From Scalesia atractyloides (Eukaryota; Streptophyta; Magnoliopsida; Asterales; Asteraceae): DNA of 64,000 nucleotides. A program made the position numbers and the translations under genes. Below, piece after piece: positions 22,746-35,617 of this stretch. The stretch spans positions 85,570,391-85,634,390 of the forward strand of contig CAMTDV010000023.1 in the NCBI GenBank assembly GCA_947069175.1, given 5' to 3'. Every line of letters starts with the position of its first letter. Position 1 is the stretch's first letter. A model generated the notes under the pieces. That model ran no database searches. It was not told where the DNA came from and was given only the letters and a program-made list of their open reading frames with translations.

Positions 22746-25135
22746 AAATCTATCTACTATAATAAAAGAAACAACCTTTAAGACAATGTCATCATATTAG
22801 GCCCTCTAAATCTCTCCTCCTTAATTATACATAACAAGGATACATACACACACCACACACAACATATATATATATATATATATTTTTTTGTAGCTAATAT
22901 CTAATTTAATAAATTATGAAAGATTAACATATGATATCTTAATTAGAATTTTTACTTTAATTATATCTAATTATTATTTTTTTAATCTTTACTACTTATT
23001 TTTATTATAAAGAAGATTATGCTCAATTAAGGATATGGTTTATTTAAAATTTTCTAAGGGATTGAAGAGGTGGTTTCCATATCGGACATCTTATGGGCCT
23101 CTCGAATCACTTCACTATCTTATGAAATAAAACTTTGGTAACATTTTATTTATGATTTTTTTAAAGAATTTGTCCTAGCCAAAGTGTAAAAGGCTGATAT
23201 AATTTCATATATTGAATTATAGGGTGATATATATACAACTTTTTGAAGGTTACATTTTTACCCAAAGTAAATGCAAGATTTTTATTTGAGGTTATGCTTC
23301 TTAACCAAATTTTATCTTGAGATTCACATATTTTATTATTTTCGTTTCTGATACGAATTATTATATTATTATATTATTATTTTTTATTTTATTTTTTTGG
23401 TGTACGTTTGACCTAAATTTTTTTAGAATAATTTGGGTTAAATATAATTTGTTTTCATTTGAATATGTAAATGCGAGTCAGTGTACATTTTAACACTGTC
23501 GCAATGCGTGATGGGTAAGCAGGATGTATTTTTTTAAGTTAATCTATATTTGTATCTTCTATATACTATACTTTATAATAATAAAATAAAACATAGGGAT
23601 ACTGGTCATGGCCATTTACGTTTTTGTTTTCTGGCCTCTCACTGATACTCATTTATAGATAGTTATTATTTAATTACTGATAGTTACTATATTTATTAAA
23701 AAGTGAATTTAATATAAAATTAATTATAAATTTTCTAAATAAACTTATCTCTTACATAAGAACTTATATTAAGTCTCCAAATATTACTATATTCAAAATT
23801 ATCTTCGTTAAAATATTATAAAAAGAAAGAATAACAATAAGTGTTTTTTATGGATGATTTCTAAAACTTTTTTAAATATTTAATGTTATTTGGATGGTTT
23901 GAATGATAAAAATATATCAAATAAAATAAAAAGTTATTAAAAGAATCAAAATTTAGTCCTTAATTTTTTATATGTCTTCATATTTCTATATATTTATAAT
24001 TTATAATTGTAATTTACATTTAACTGTATTAAGATATTTGATGAGTATCTACACTTTAATTGAATTAACATTCATCAATAAATAAAAAAAGGTTAATACA
24101 CGGTTGAGAAAAAACTATCTTTTAAAATTAACTAAACATGATTTATAAACGGCACGTCAAAGTTTATTTTTAAAGACATGTCTTAACGACCACATATGTT
24201 AACAGATGACATATATTTTATTTAACCCGTATAATACGTCGTTTTATTCAATTCGTGTAATACGCATATTTTTTTTAAAACATACTTTCTTTTATTACTA
24301 AGTTTATATTGAATTTATTTAACCCGTGTGATACACGTGATTATAACTCAGTGTAATTTTATATTCCAAATAATAAAAAAGTTATATCTTTAAAAACAAT
24401 TTGTATTATACGGGTTGAATAAACGTAATTTTATGTACCAAATAAAAAAAAGATATATCTAAAAACCCCGTGTATTATAAGAGATCTTTAATTTGATTGT
24501 AGATATTAAATCTTAAATAACTAATTTTGAAAAGAAATTGATATCCTTTTAAAATTAAACATATATAATCCTTTTAGAATTTAAACAAACACATATATAT
24601 CTTGTTTAAATTAATATAAGATAACTAGAAAAGAGAGATAGTAAAACAAAAAAAAGTAGATACTTTTAATGAATGACACATGTCATATTGGGGAAATACC
24701 ACAAAAACCCAATATATTTTCTGTTTCCCTTAACTTATTTTTTTGCATATACAGGTCTTTTAACTTGTTAAATTTGAATAGTCTTGTGAAATGACTTGTA
24801 ATAGCCTATTTATTGCTCATGTGGCATTTAAGTAAAATATACAATGTTGACATGGACAATCTATGTGTCAAAAAAACACGCGAGCAAATTATAAGACAAA
24901 AAAGCATCAATTGTAATCAAAATATTGGTTATGCTATTTTAAAAGTGATACAATTTTGAAGAAAAACAAAAGACAAAATGAAACGAAACAAAGAAAACAC
25001 ATATAAGTCGTGAATTTACTAATTTATGTGCAGGGGCGAAGTACTTGGCTTTCTTGTTCGAAATGTTCCACATCCTGAGTAGGTTCGGCTTCTTCATGGA
25101 ATATTTGACTTTCTTGTTCAATACATTGTCCCCTC
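22746..25135. other. AT-rich DNA with Helitron-like motifs
   Basis: Strongly AT-rich; contains a short AT microsatellite (22866-22885), a second TCTATATACTATACTTTA-type motif near 23560, and decayed hairpin repeats at 24225-24480. At 25030-25135 the minus strand reads an acidic stretch with two EQESQ copies that I cannot assign. No gene called. Confidence 0.4.
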
Positions 25136-25853
25136 CCTGTACACCCCAACCGATAGCGAAAACATCAGGCGGGACGAATAGATTGCTCGAGATTTCATGA
25201 CGCTAATAAGTGACAAGTATTTAAATAACAAAATTTCTTTCATGGATAATGATCAAGTACAACGGTTTGAAATCAAATACAACATGTTTGAAATGAGGTA
25301 CAAGTACAACAACATTTCTAATACAAAATTTAGATGAGTTTCTAAGTCATCCTACTCATTTCCAACATCATCATCATCAAAATCAACCTGCAATATATGT
25401 TAAAGTATAGTTCAACACATAAGACACTGACGAGCATACAAGTTTGAATAGTAGCATCGTATAAACGTTTTAAACAAATCTTCCATAATGTCTAATCTCA
25501 AGGCTAACATACATTAAACTATCATGTAACTATACAAGTCAACCCAAAGTTTCCGCTAGCGTAATCTATTCATAGAAATGAAAAGACCGTATGTGTTTAA
25601 CTTAACATGGCCTCAAGTTTACGGGCGGTGCGTTACTCCTATAGCACTATACATGTTAAGGGAGGCTTGATTGAAAGTTAATGACTAAGTATAAGCATGT
25701 CAAGTATAAGCATGTGTGATTTCATGTTTAGCACAAAGAGCATGTATAAAGATTGTTTTGTGATTTATGTATTAGCCTTTTTGTGTGATTTTGCATAAAG
25801 TACATGTATTGCACCCAAATGTGTAAAAGTAAAATGGGGTTGTAACACCTTGT
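25136..25853. other. Unassigned segment, possibly truncated foreign LTR
   Basis: Starts with TGTACACCCCAACC, loosely like the inverted LTR edges here (TGTCACACCCC), and ends in TGTAACACC just before the family C LTR. No internal domain is attached and no second copy occurs in the window. Weak call. Confidence 0.25.
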
Positions 25854-26960
25854 TGTCACACCCCAGATTTCCAACCCCGAAATCCATACACCGGTGGGCC
25901 CGGGTGGGGAGTATCGTGACATCAGTTGATAATCATCATGGTCAATTAAACACCACAACGGAAGTCTTGGAGTAAAATTACTATTACAAATCGAATGTTC
26001 GAAAATACAAAATAATATACAAGCTTGTAGTAGAAGATCCACAGGCGGATCATAAAATATACATGGAAAAAATATAAAACAAACTTTGGGCAGATTTAGG
26101 ATTTGCAAGATCCTCTATCACTATCGAGCACTTCAGCCTATTTTCTATTGTACATGCAGATTATCTTTTGAAAATACGTCAGCTTTCGCTGGTAAATACA
26201 CCAACTGACTCATTTTGAAAACATTTCAAAAATGTTTTAGGTGCGTATCAGCACAAAATCTTTTTTAACTTGGGTTAATTGACCATCCAACCTTGTTAAC
26301 ATATTACTTGTTTGTTTTACATACTGGGCTCGGCACGAAAACCGAGACACAATTAACGTACACACCACTTTGGACTCACAAAGGAGTCAATTCCTCCCAA
26401 CCTTGTGGAATGCATAATTGAGCGTCTATCAAGTGTATGCCTACACCCCGCTAAAGTCGTGGCCATTTCGATTGTAATGAGCCGAGGATATCAAGGACAC
26501 GGTACTTAACCCCGATGTTTAAATTATCAAACAAAACTGATTAAAACAAAATATGCGGATCTCTATTCCGAACGGCGTTCGATTAATCCCATTTCCGACC
26601 AAGCGGTAATAATTTACCGTAACCCAAGCCCGTATAGGGGAAATAAGTCGAAAGTTTTTACTTGAGCTAGTCTTCTTTATTTTTTTAATAACTCAGCATA
26701 CACAAAAAGGACTAAGTGCAAATAGCATTTACCGGCAAGTCTCTAGTTGGATTATGGCATAAACTAACCAATTAAATCTAACGGTCTTATTTAAGTCATA
26801 GACTTAGACCGACTAGCGTTAAATGACAAGGTTAAAGCCATTTCGGTTAATTTCCGTAAAATAGTTACATATCGTAACCGTGAGCATATTAGCGATATCG
26901 GGTAACCGGATAAGTCATGGACAATTTCTACATGCCATTATACTTTAAATAAGTTAAGAT

Positions 26961-27720
26961 ATCAGTAGAATATCAACTTGTATGCCCGTTAAGGTTTTAA
27001 AACGAAATTATGCCTCATAAGGGCATTTTGGTAATTGTATATCGTAATAAAGAACTTGAATATAATTTTAATGTTATAGTCATAAGTATTCTGGAAAAAT
27101 ATTTATTTATGATATAATATCAGTAGGATGTCAATTATATGTGTAAATTATCCTTTATGACCAAACTATGCACCGAATGGAGCATTTTGGTCATTTTACT
27201 ACATAGTTTATAATTTATTTGGGATTCTGAATTTATAACATGTACCTACTGTAAATATGTTTAAAATAATTTTTAAAATCAGTAGGTAACAAGTCTTGGT
27301 ATGAATTGCGCCGAAACGGCGCTTATGTCTAAAATGACGTTTTTAAGTGATGTTTACGAAAACTGACATTAAGGTCGATTAAAATGTTTAAAACATGTTA
27401 TTTAATATAATATATCAGTAGGTAAATGATTTACTTTGAAAATATTTGATTAAAACCATTTTATAAGCCACAAGGGCTAAAACCGTCATTTATCGACATA
27501 GTTTATGGACTTGTTTGAAAACTCAGTTTATTACTTGGTTTAATATCCCAAATAATCATACTTATAATATTACATCAGTAGGAAACTTATTTTCAAGTTT
27601 ATTATCATTAAAACCTTGATTTATGTAAAAAGGGGTTTTGGTCAAAGATGGCATAATTATGGAACTTGCGCATAAACTTGGATTCTGATTATGATAATGT
27701 AATATAACCTTAGAGGTTTA
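26961..27720. repeat. Five degenerate ~155-bp units within family C LTR
   Basis: ATCAGTAG(G/A) recurs at 26961, 27119, 27278, 27414 and 27574 (spacings 158, 159, 136 and 160). Several copies are followed by an AAGGGCATTTTGGT-type motif and AAAACC. The same units are in LTR-C2 and in the rearranged copies at 59532-63618, so the LTR body grew by old internal duplication. Confidence 0.6.
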
Positions 27721-28834
27721 TGCTACATTATATTATGATCATAATGCAACTTTAGATCAGTGTCTAACTAATCTAAATCGGGTCAGAATCGAAAGTCAAG
27801 CAGAAGTCAACTTCGTGACTTTCGGTTGCGAACCGACCCTAGAACTGAAATTGACTAGCTGAACATGTCCTTACATGTTCTAATAATTATTACCAACTTG
27901 TTTAAGTGTCAAAACAGGTTTCATAACATATATAAGATCAATTTATGATTTTTCTGAAAAATGGCCTGTTTGACTTTTTAATATCATAACTTTGACCCGT
28001 CAATTGGTCTAGCAAACGTGATCTTAGGAGGTGCCCTTTATAGGGACTAACACCTACCTTATTACGATCACTTAGCCATGTTCATTTCGAACAATGGCTG
28101 GACCATAATGGTCTTAACTGAAAGTCAAAGCGTTTTACAAAAACGCTTGACTTTTGGCTATAAAAGCCTATAAATGAAAATGCAAGAGCAAGGAACACTT
28201 ACAAGAGGTTCCCACAATGCAAGAGAACTAAGTTGGATGCTCCTTTCCGCTAGGAACTTCCAGATGAGGAGAAGAGTTATGATTTAGAAAGGTGCAAGTT
28301 CAAATGGTGAACTTGATCACCTATTTATAGTTGGAGAACTCTAAGGAGGTGAAGCCAGGTGTTTAGGGGTGTAAGAAGAAGCTTACAAGTGTCCCAAAAC
28401 GTGGCATAGCAGTTTAGAGAAGCCATGGTTTCGAATTAATGGTTTTGGAGTTTTGCTTGGAGACCAAACAAAACTTTCTGGTGCAGGTCTGTTCTCGCGC
28501 CCGCGAGAGACCCGGGCCTGGCCTCTTGCGGCCCGCGACCGCCCTTAGGCCAGTTTCAAAGTTTGACACTTTTAACTCCTTAACTTATTAAAGCTTCTAA
28601 AAACCATTTTAAACACCTTTTGGCACTTTTAGCCCTCCGTAGCCAATACTTGGCATACCCGGGATTATGCCCGGACATTGTCGAGCTCTTGGTTTGTTAA
28701 AAGGTCACTAAGAGGTATAAATTAACATGTTGACACTTTTAATCCCTCCATCATCCAACTTTCACATATTAACAAAATTGAACTCTCTCGTCCAACAAAT
28801 GGCACGTATAAGAGTTTAGGACTTCACAAAGGAT

Positions 28835-29050
28835 CACTCAGAGGCTTAGAATTAGCATGTTGATTCCGATGTCACTCAGAGGCTGGCATGTTGACATATC
28901 AGTCACTCAGAGGCAAAGTTTTAAGCATATTGACGTATCAGTCACTCAGAGGCTAATGATTTAAGCATGTTGACATATCAGTCACTAAGAGGCTGTTATT
29001 TATGCATGTTGACATCGGTTCGTCACTCAGAGGCTCAACTTGAGCATGTT
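28835..29050. repeat. CACTCAGAGGC / GCATGTTGACATATCAGT short repeats in family C U3
   Basis: About seven imperfect copies of a 30-45 bp unit near the 5' edge of the LTR in element orientation, upstream of the TATA box, so in U3. LTR-C2 has one more copy (52360-52610). Position and layout resemble enhancer repeats of retroelement U3 regions; function is inferred. Confidence 0.55.
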
Positions 29051-29146
29051 GACGCCTTTAATTCTTATTAGTCTTTAACGACTATATTTAAAATACAACA
29101 CGTGTCACTATATTATTGGACACGATTTTTACAGGGTGTTACATCC

Positions 29147-32100
29147 TCACCCCCTTAAAAGAAATCTCGACCTCGAGATTTATTTCAAAAAGATGGGGTA
29201 CTTTTGTCGCATAGTGGACTCAACCTTCCATGTATACTCGGGACCTCTAAAAGCGTCCCACTTTAACCTTTACTATAGGTCTCATTTTTCTTCGGAGCTT
29301 CTTAACTTGTCGATCCTCGATCGAAATTGGTTTCTCAACGAACCTCAGGTTTTCATCAATTTGCACGTCTTCGTGCGACATTGCTAGCGACTCATCGGCT
29401 AGACATTTCTTAAGACTAGATATGTGAAATACATCATGAATTCCACTAAGCTTCTCGGGCAATCTGAGCTTATAAGCTACAATGCCGACACGTTCGATTA
29501 TTTTGAAAGGTCCTATATATCTAGGACTTAACTTGCCATTCTTTCCAAAACACATTACACATTTCCAAGGTGATACTTTTAGCATGAGTTTATCCCCTAC
29601 TTGGAACTGAAGAGGTTTACGCCTCTTGTCAACATAACTTTTCGGCCTATATCTGGCCGCTTTGAGACGATCACGGATTTGCATAATCTTTTCCATGGTC
29701 TCCAGGACAATCTCTGGTCCTGATAGTTGGGCCTCCCCAACTTCTGGCCAGCATACGGTGTTCTACATTTTCTCCCATACAAGGCCTCAAAAGGAGTAGC
29801 CTTGATGCTAGTATGATAACTGTTACTGTAGGAGAATTCTATTAGGGGTAAGTGGTTATCCCAACTTCCACCTAAATCAATCACACGTTCCCTAAGCATG
29901 TCTTCCAAAGTCTTAATAGTACGCTCACTTTGACCATCAGTCTGCGGATGGTAAGTCGTACTGAAGTTTAATCGTGTGCCTAAAGATTGTTGGAAACTTT
30001 TCCAAAAGTGAGATGTGTATCTAGTATCTCTATCGGATACAATAGATACAGGCACACCTTGTAGGGACACTATCTTGTCCACATACAACTTAGCCAATTT
30101 ATTTGAATTATATGTTTATTTTATTGGCAAGAAGTGTGCTGACTTGGTCAGCCTATCCACTATGACCCAAATAGTGTCATTACCACTTTTGGTCTTAGGT
30201 AACTTGGTAATCAAATCCATAGTTACCATTTCCCATTTCAAGTGGGAATTTCTAGTTGTTGTAGTAGTCCTGACGGTTTCTGATGTTCAACCTTAACTTG
30301 CGAACACGTCAGACACTTAGCTACATAAGTGGCTATGGATTTCTTCAAACCCATCCACCAATAATTCTTCTTCAAGTCTTGATATATCTTGTCACCTCCC
30401 GGGTGAACCGAGTATCTTGAATTGTGCGCTTCTTGGAGGATTAGATCTTAAGTCCTCCAAAGATCGGAACCCAAATTCAATCTTAGGATTCCATCCTTTC
30501 CAGGCGCTAACTGATCCACAGTTCGGCCTAATCCTTCATTAGGAATATTGGCCTCTAATAAGGCTTGCTTTTGCGCATCTAGTAGCTTTTTACATAAGCT
30601 ATTTCTGAGTTCAATGCTCTTAGCGTTAATCCTTATAGGTTTAACCTTTTCCATGCGACTTAAGGCATCGAAAACTACATTTGCCTTGCCTGGATGGTAG
30701 TGAATTTCGCAATCATAATCATTAAGAGTTTCCATCCAACGGCGTTGTCGCATGTTCAATTCCTTCTGATTGAACAGGTTTTGGAGACTCTTATGGTCGG
30801 TGTATATAACACACTTTGTGCCATACAAGTAATGTATCCACAGTTTTAGTGCAAATACAATGGCGCCCAGCTTCAAATCATGGGTGGCGTAATTCTTTTC
30901 ATGCACTTTTAATTGTCGTGATGCATAGGCAATTACCTTGCCATTTTGCATTGCCACACAGCCCATACCGGTGTATGATGCATCACAATAAACAACAAAA
31001 TTTTCAATACCCTCAGGTAGAGATAACACAGGAGCGTTGCTCAACTTGTTTTTAAGAATCTCAAAAGATTCTTGTTGCTTTGGACCCCAATTATACTTAA
31101 TGCTCTTGCGGGTCAAGGAAGTTAAAGGAGTGGCTATTCTTGAAAAGTTCTCAATGAACCTCCTATAGTAACCAGCCAATCCTAAGAAAATACGGACTTC
31201 TGTTGGGGTCTTGGGCACTTCCCAATTCATTATGGCCTCAATTTTGGCGGGATCCACTTGGATACCACACTCACTTACCATGTGTCCAAGAAATTGGACT
31301 TCTCTAAGCCAAAATTCGCATTTAGAGAATTTTGCATAAAGTTTCTCCTGCCTTAATAATGCTAGGATGCAACGAAGATGTTTCACGTGATCATCTTGAT
31401 TACGAGAATAGATAAGTATGTCGTCTATGAAGACAATAACAAACTTATCTAAATACGGTTTGCAGACTCTATTCATGAGATCCATGAATGATGCCGATTT
31501 GTGAGCCCAAAAGGCATCACTAAGAATTCAAAATGACCATAGCGGGTCCTGAAGGCTGTCTTAGGAACATCTTCACTTCTAACCTTCAGTTGATGATATC
31601 CTGATCTTAAATCTATTTTAGAAAAGTAACTAGCTCCTTGAAGTTGGTCGAATAAATCATCAATCCTGGGGAGAGGATATCTATTCTTAATGGTTAGCTT
31701 TTTCAGCTCCCTGTAGTCGATGCACATTCGCATCAAACCGTCTTTCTTCTTTACAAACAGAATAGGAGCTCCCCAAGGTGAGGAACTAGGCTGAATAAAG
31801 CCTTTCTCCAAGAGTTCGTCCAATTGAAGTCTTAGCTCATTCATTTCGGTTGGAGCTAGCCTATATGGAGCTCTAGCTACGGGTGTTGATCCTGGTATAA
31901 TATCTATTATGAACTCCACTTGCCTATCTAGAGGTAGGCCTGGTAATTCTTCAGGGAAAACATCGGGATACTCCGAGATAACTGGTTGATCTTCAAGGTT
32001 TGGCTTTGGTTCATTTATGGTAACTTGTGCCATATAGATGACATAACCTCTTCTCAAATACTTGGATGCCTTAAATAATGACACCTTGTCCGGCAATCCA

Positions 32101-32237
32101 TAGTGTGAATCTCCAGGGATGGTAATTATTTCACCAGATGGTTCGATGAGCTTTTTATCACAGGCAATGCGGGCTTGGTTATGAGATAACCAATCCATGC
32201 CTAAGACAGCATCGAACCCCGCCAATTTCATTGGCAA
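29147..32237 (-). pseudogene. C1 pol relic: RT, RNase H, integrase, chromodomain-like tail
   Basis: Minus-strand Ty3 pol. From 32237 downward: end of protease (LGMDWLSHNQA), RT with CIDYRELKKL, SKIDLRSGYHQL, MPFGLTN and FIDD (31420-31431), GLAGYYRRF, then RNase H (VVYCDAS, YTDHKSLQNLF). The integrase zinc-finger and core blocks follow (SIVSDRDTRYTS, DGQSERTIKT), then the tail (RYIGPFKIIERVG, ending IVKVK). Frameshifts occur near 31480 (RT), 30440 (RNase H/integrase joint, shared with C2), 29650 and 29265. The tail in C2 shows the full ending KYPHLF. Same class of protein as family A but clearly a different family. Confidence 0.87.
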
Positions 32238-32279
32238 AAGAGAGATAGGGATGGAATGATTCTTAATGAATATAGAGCA

Positions 32280-33384
32280 TCAATCAAGAATGGAAGAAGC
32301 AATTTCTAAGGTTCCATCGGCGAGTTCTATCTCATAAATTTTGTCTAGAGTTCTTATGGGTAATTTAATAGTTTACTAAACTTATGGCCAACAAATGATT
32401 TATCTGCACCCGAATCAAAAAGAACTCTATCATAAATATCATTAATGGGGAAAGTACCTGTTATGACGTTGTTGTCATTAACGGCCTCCCTAGCATTCAT
32501 TTGAAAAGCACGTGCATTTCCCTTCTTGGCCTCTCCAGGCTTTGCCTCATTACTTTTGGGTTTCTTGTGGCAATTGTATGTTATATGCCCTTTTTCGTTG
32601 CAGTTATAACAAACTGCATCCTTGAGATCCTTACAATCTAAGCTCTTATGCCCTTTTCTCTTGCAGATACCACAGGGTTTGGCTTGTGGATTTATACAAC
32701 ACTGTCCCCGGTGCCTATATTTACAATTCTTGCATAGAGGTTTGTCACTAGACACGTGCTGGTTCTTCTTGAACCCGAAATTACCTTTCTTCTTAAATCC
32801 TTGGGGGTTATTATCCTCCTATTTCCACTTTCCGTCAGTTTCAGTCCTAATTGACTTTTGTCTTACCAGATCTAAGGTGAGGGAAAGAGATTGGTCTACA
32901 GCAGACCTATAAGTATTAGGCTGTGTATCCTTTACCATGCCCTTTATCTCGGGCGCCAACCCATTTATGAAACGCGTAATGCGTTTGGATTCGAGGGTGA
33001 TCAAATAGGATACTAACCTAGATAGGGAGTTGAAATCGGAGACGTACTTCCGACAGTCTAGGTTTTTCATTGTTAGAGACAAGAAGTCTGTCTCTAGCTT
33101 CTCCGCCTCATGGGTTGGGCAGTAAGTTTCTTTAACCAAATCAAAAAACTTGGACCATCCCAAGTTGTACATGTGTACCTTACTTGTTGATTGAATCATG
33201 GCTTTCCACCATATTAGGGCATCGCCCTTGAAGGATTGTGATACGTACTTGACCACATCCTTATCAGCACAATTGCTGATATCTACAATCGTTTCCATCT
33301 CATCTAGCCACTTTAGGGCTTCTACCGCTCCTTTCTCCCCGTTAAAGTCTCGGGGCTTGCATGAGACGAAATACTTATAAGTAC
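32280..33384 (-). pseudogene. C1 gag (main part) and protease start, cut by A2
   Basis: gag capsid block (PRDFNGEKGAVEALKWLDEM, WWKAMIQ, LVKETYCPTHEAEKLE, YVSDFNSLSRLV, RFINGLAPEI) runs from 33384 to about 32819. Zinc knuckles follow: CKNCKYRHRGQC, CGICKRKGHKSLDC and CYNCNEKGHITYNC, and then the protease with VLFDSGADKSF (active site DSG) near 32410. A frameshift near 32375 (after SKLLNYP) is shared with C2. At 33384/33385 element A2 splits the gag reading frame; the other half lies at 46387-46679. The open frame extending past 33384 into the LTR is an insertion artefact. Confidence 0.86.
33380..33384. repeat. Target duplication of A2 (left copy, AGTAC)
   Basis: AGTAC abuts TGTCACA of A2 here and recurs after ..GTTACA at 46387-46391. 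C2 gag has the uninterrupted site ACTTATAAATACATCC near 56898. Confidence 0.9.
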
Positions 33385-34403
33385 TGTCACACCCCGACCC
33401 GCAGCGGAATAAGAGTCGGGGCATAATTGGGTTATCACCAAAGCTCATGATGTTTACTAAAATGTTTCATATTATTAAATTCAAATTACAACTCAATTAT
33501 CCATAACAAAATTCATACAGTTACAAGAAAATGAAACTACATAATTATTCCAAATCTTAAACTTGTTTATTCTTCTAGGCCTTCCTATGTGGTTCTTGTC
33601 TCAGCTGGATCACCTGTATAATGTGTAAAACGGGGGATATTTTGGGTCAACAAAAGTTGGCGAGTGAACCTTGATAAAATATTGTTACTAATTTCTTGTT
33701 TTATTTAATAAGGAAAATTGTGCAATAATCACATGTGGGCAAACATATATAGATAAACAAACACAAACCACTTTGGATGAGTATATGATATGAATGATGA
33801 TGAATGTGAGATCAAGGCTCAATCAAACGGAGCCGATCTTATGAGGCACCTGATGCTCAACCCGTCTCCCACGCGGAACTGATGGGCCTAATGAAATGCG
33901 TGCACTGAAAATGATAAAACCAATCTACATATAATCTACACAACAATTGATACACATTTGATACACATTTGATTACGGATATGATGTATGCACAAGTGTT
34001 TATATATATAATAAAAGAATTATGCGACACATGATACACCCCAAAACATGATTAAAACGGGGAATTGATAGAGATTCACTCACAATGGGTGCGTTCTTTG
34101 ATGACGATGAAAGCGCACGAATTTATGATTCAATCGACGAGGGAAGAACTAACCTAGATAATAACAAAAAGATTCGATAAATAAATAATTTTTGGTTGAG
34201 ATTAATATTTTTAATTAGTGCTCTTAAATGGGATTTTTAGATTTATTTTTGTGAGTTTAAGGAAATTTTCTAACCTAAATAATCTCATTTTTAAGTATTT
34301 TTAAATAATTTTCAAATTAAATAAATAAAAAAAGAAAAAAAAGTTGACTTTTTGACCGTTGACCGTTGACCGGGTCTTGACCGGTCAGACTGTGTTTTTT
34401 TTA

Positions 34404-34814
34404 TGCGCTGAGTGAGGCTCGAACTCGGGACCTCTCGTATACGTGCACGCAGCTCTACCAACTGAGCTACGTGTCTAACCCGAAATATTCTCTATTTTAA
34501 TTATATCTATATACTAATTAATTTTAAACTTATTTGGTTTTTATTAAAAATGATTTATATGGCCGAACCGGTTGCAGGGACCCGGAGTCGAACTCGGGTC
34601 CTTCGGTTCGAGTGCGCACAGCCCAACCAGTTGGGCTGTGTGTCTAATCTGTTTAACTAACGGATTATATTACTCTTATAAACATTCTGTGACTTGTTCT
34701 GATTCAGTTCTAAAAATGTTGGTTTTAATTCTGAAAGTCGGTACGTGTGCGATTCGAACTCGGGTCGTGCGTGTTATATTTGCACACAGTCCACCGCTGG
34801 ACTGTGTGTCTAAC
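34404..34814 (-). repeat. Sense tRNA-like array t4-t2 (A2 3' LTR)
   Basis: t4 34404-34479 with canonical A and B boxes (CTCAGTTGG and GGTTCGAG-type; here CGAGTTCGAGCC). t3 34571-34648 with hairpin CACAGCCCAA/TTGGGCTGTG (34617-34640). t2 34739-34814 with hairpin CACACAGTCCA/TGGACTGTGTG (34783-34808). Located about 460-870 bases downstream of the TATA box, so probably in the RNA leader. Confidence 0.75.
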
Positions 34815-35276
34815 CCGTTTAATTATCTGATTTTAATTATTTTAATACACAACTCAACTTCGTCTTCTTCATTTATAAGAACTCAGAAACAGTGAAGCCG
34901 ACTGTTTGTTTAATTGACCAACAACACTTATAATTTGATTGAATTGGAATAGAAAAAGAAGAATAAGGATTATGATGTACCAACTCAGAGTGGTTTCTTC
35001 AATTTCTGGCAAGAGTCGGCTCTGATTTGTGATTTCCGGTTGAGTGGACTGTTTAAACAATTTTGATTATTGGTTTGAACAATTAAAGTATAAATCAAAA
35101 GATAGCTGAGAAGTTTAGACAGTTATACCGACCGATGAATGAATGCGGTTTTTGGACTAGCGATTCCGGTAGGATTCCGGCGAAAATGAAAATCTCCGGC
35201 GACGTGCTCTGGAAGAATCAAAGCTTCGAAAAAGTGTGCGGTTCTGAGCGAAAGGACTTCCAGAAGATTGAGTGGG

Positions 35277-35284
35277 TATTTATA
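35277..35284 (-). promoter_or_regulatory. TATA box of A2 3' LTR
   Basis: TATAAATA on the minus strand about 515 bases inside the LTR. The same box is at 45869-45876 (5' LTR), 42657-42664 (solo LTR) and 17252-17259 (B). Confidence 0.65.
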
Positions 35285-35548
35285 GGGAAGAACTGGATGA
35301 ATTGTGTCCGATTTTGAGTCTTGATTCGCGGCCAAAGGTTTTCCGGTAGTTATGACCGAAATTGACTGCCGGCAACGGTTATGATTGATGTCGTGATCAG
35401 TTATGCGCTTCAGTCAAAGGAAGAACACCCAAGATTGTGAAGTTTAGTCTTTTTCCGGCGATTTCGTGTTATGAGTGCGCGGTGATTTCCGGTTTTGAAT
35501 TCGGGTTTACTTTAAGTATTATTTATTTCAGTATTGACACAAGGAAAG

Positions 35549-35617
35549 TGTGTGGCGGAGTGGTGTGTTGTGTGCTTGTGTTTGTGGGTGACCCGGGTTC
35601 GTAACCCGGCGTCTCCA
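35549..35617 (+). other. tRNA-like unit t1 in U3 (A2 3' LTR)
   Basis: A box TGGCGGAGTGG (35553-35563), B box GGTTCGTAACC (35596-35606) and TTTTTT at 35623-35628: a complete set of Pol III type 2 signals reading opposite to the element. Acceptor ends do not pair fully. Confidence 0.7.

Larger units (their letters stand above)
25854..29143 (-). mobile_element. Family C 3' LTR of C1 (LTR-C1)
   Basis: 3290-bp LTR from TGTCACACCCCAG to ..GTGTTACA, followed by the inverted polypurine tract TCCTCACCCCCTTAAAAG and the C1 polyprotein. TATA box TATAAATA on the minus strand (28322-28329). Compared with LTR-C2 (49227-52698) it lacks about 115 bp near 26817 and about 27 bp near 27302. The body contains five degenerate units of about 155 bp (26961-27700), and near the element start a cluster of CACTCAGAGGC repeats (28835-29040). 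Confidence 0.9.

Noticed and set aside
25841..25853. TGTAACACC as the start of a plus-strand LTR
   Set aside because: It is cut after a few bases by the family C LTR and has no matching end.
32819..33448. Open frame on the minus strand beginning with Met in the A2 LTR and running into C1 gag
   Set aside because: The first ~20 codons are LTR sequence created by the A2 insertion; the real gag start is at 46679.
34572..34895. Plus-strand frame across t3 and t2 in the A2 3' LTR (and its twin at 45164-45427)
   Set aside because: Read-through of tRNA-like units and AT spacers opposite to the element; no domain.
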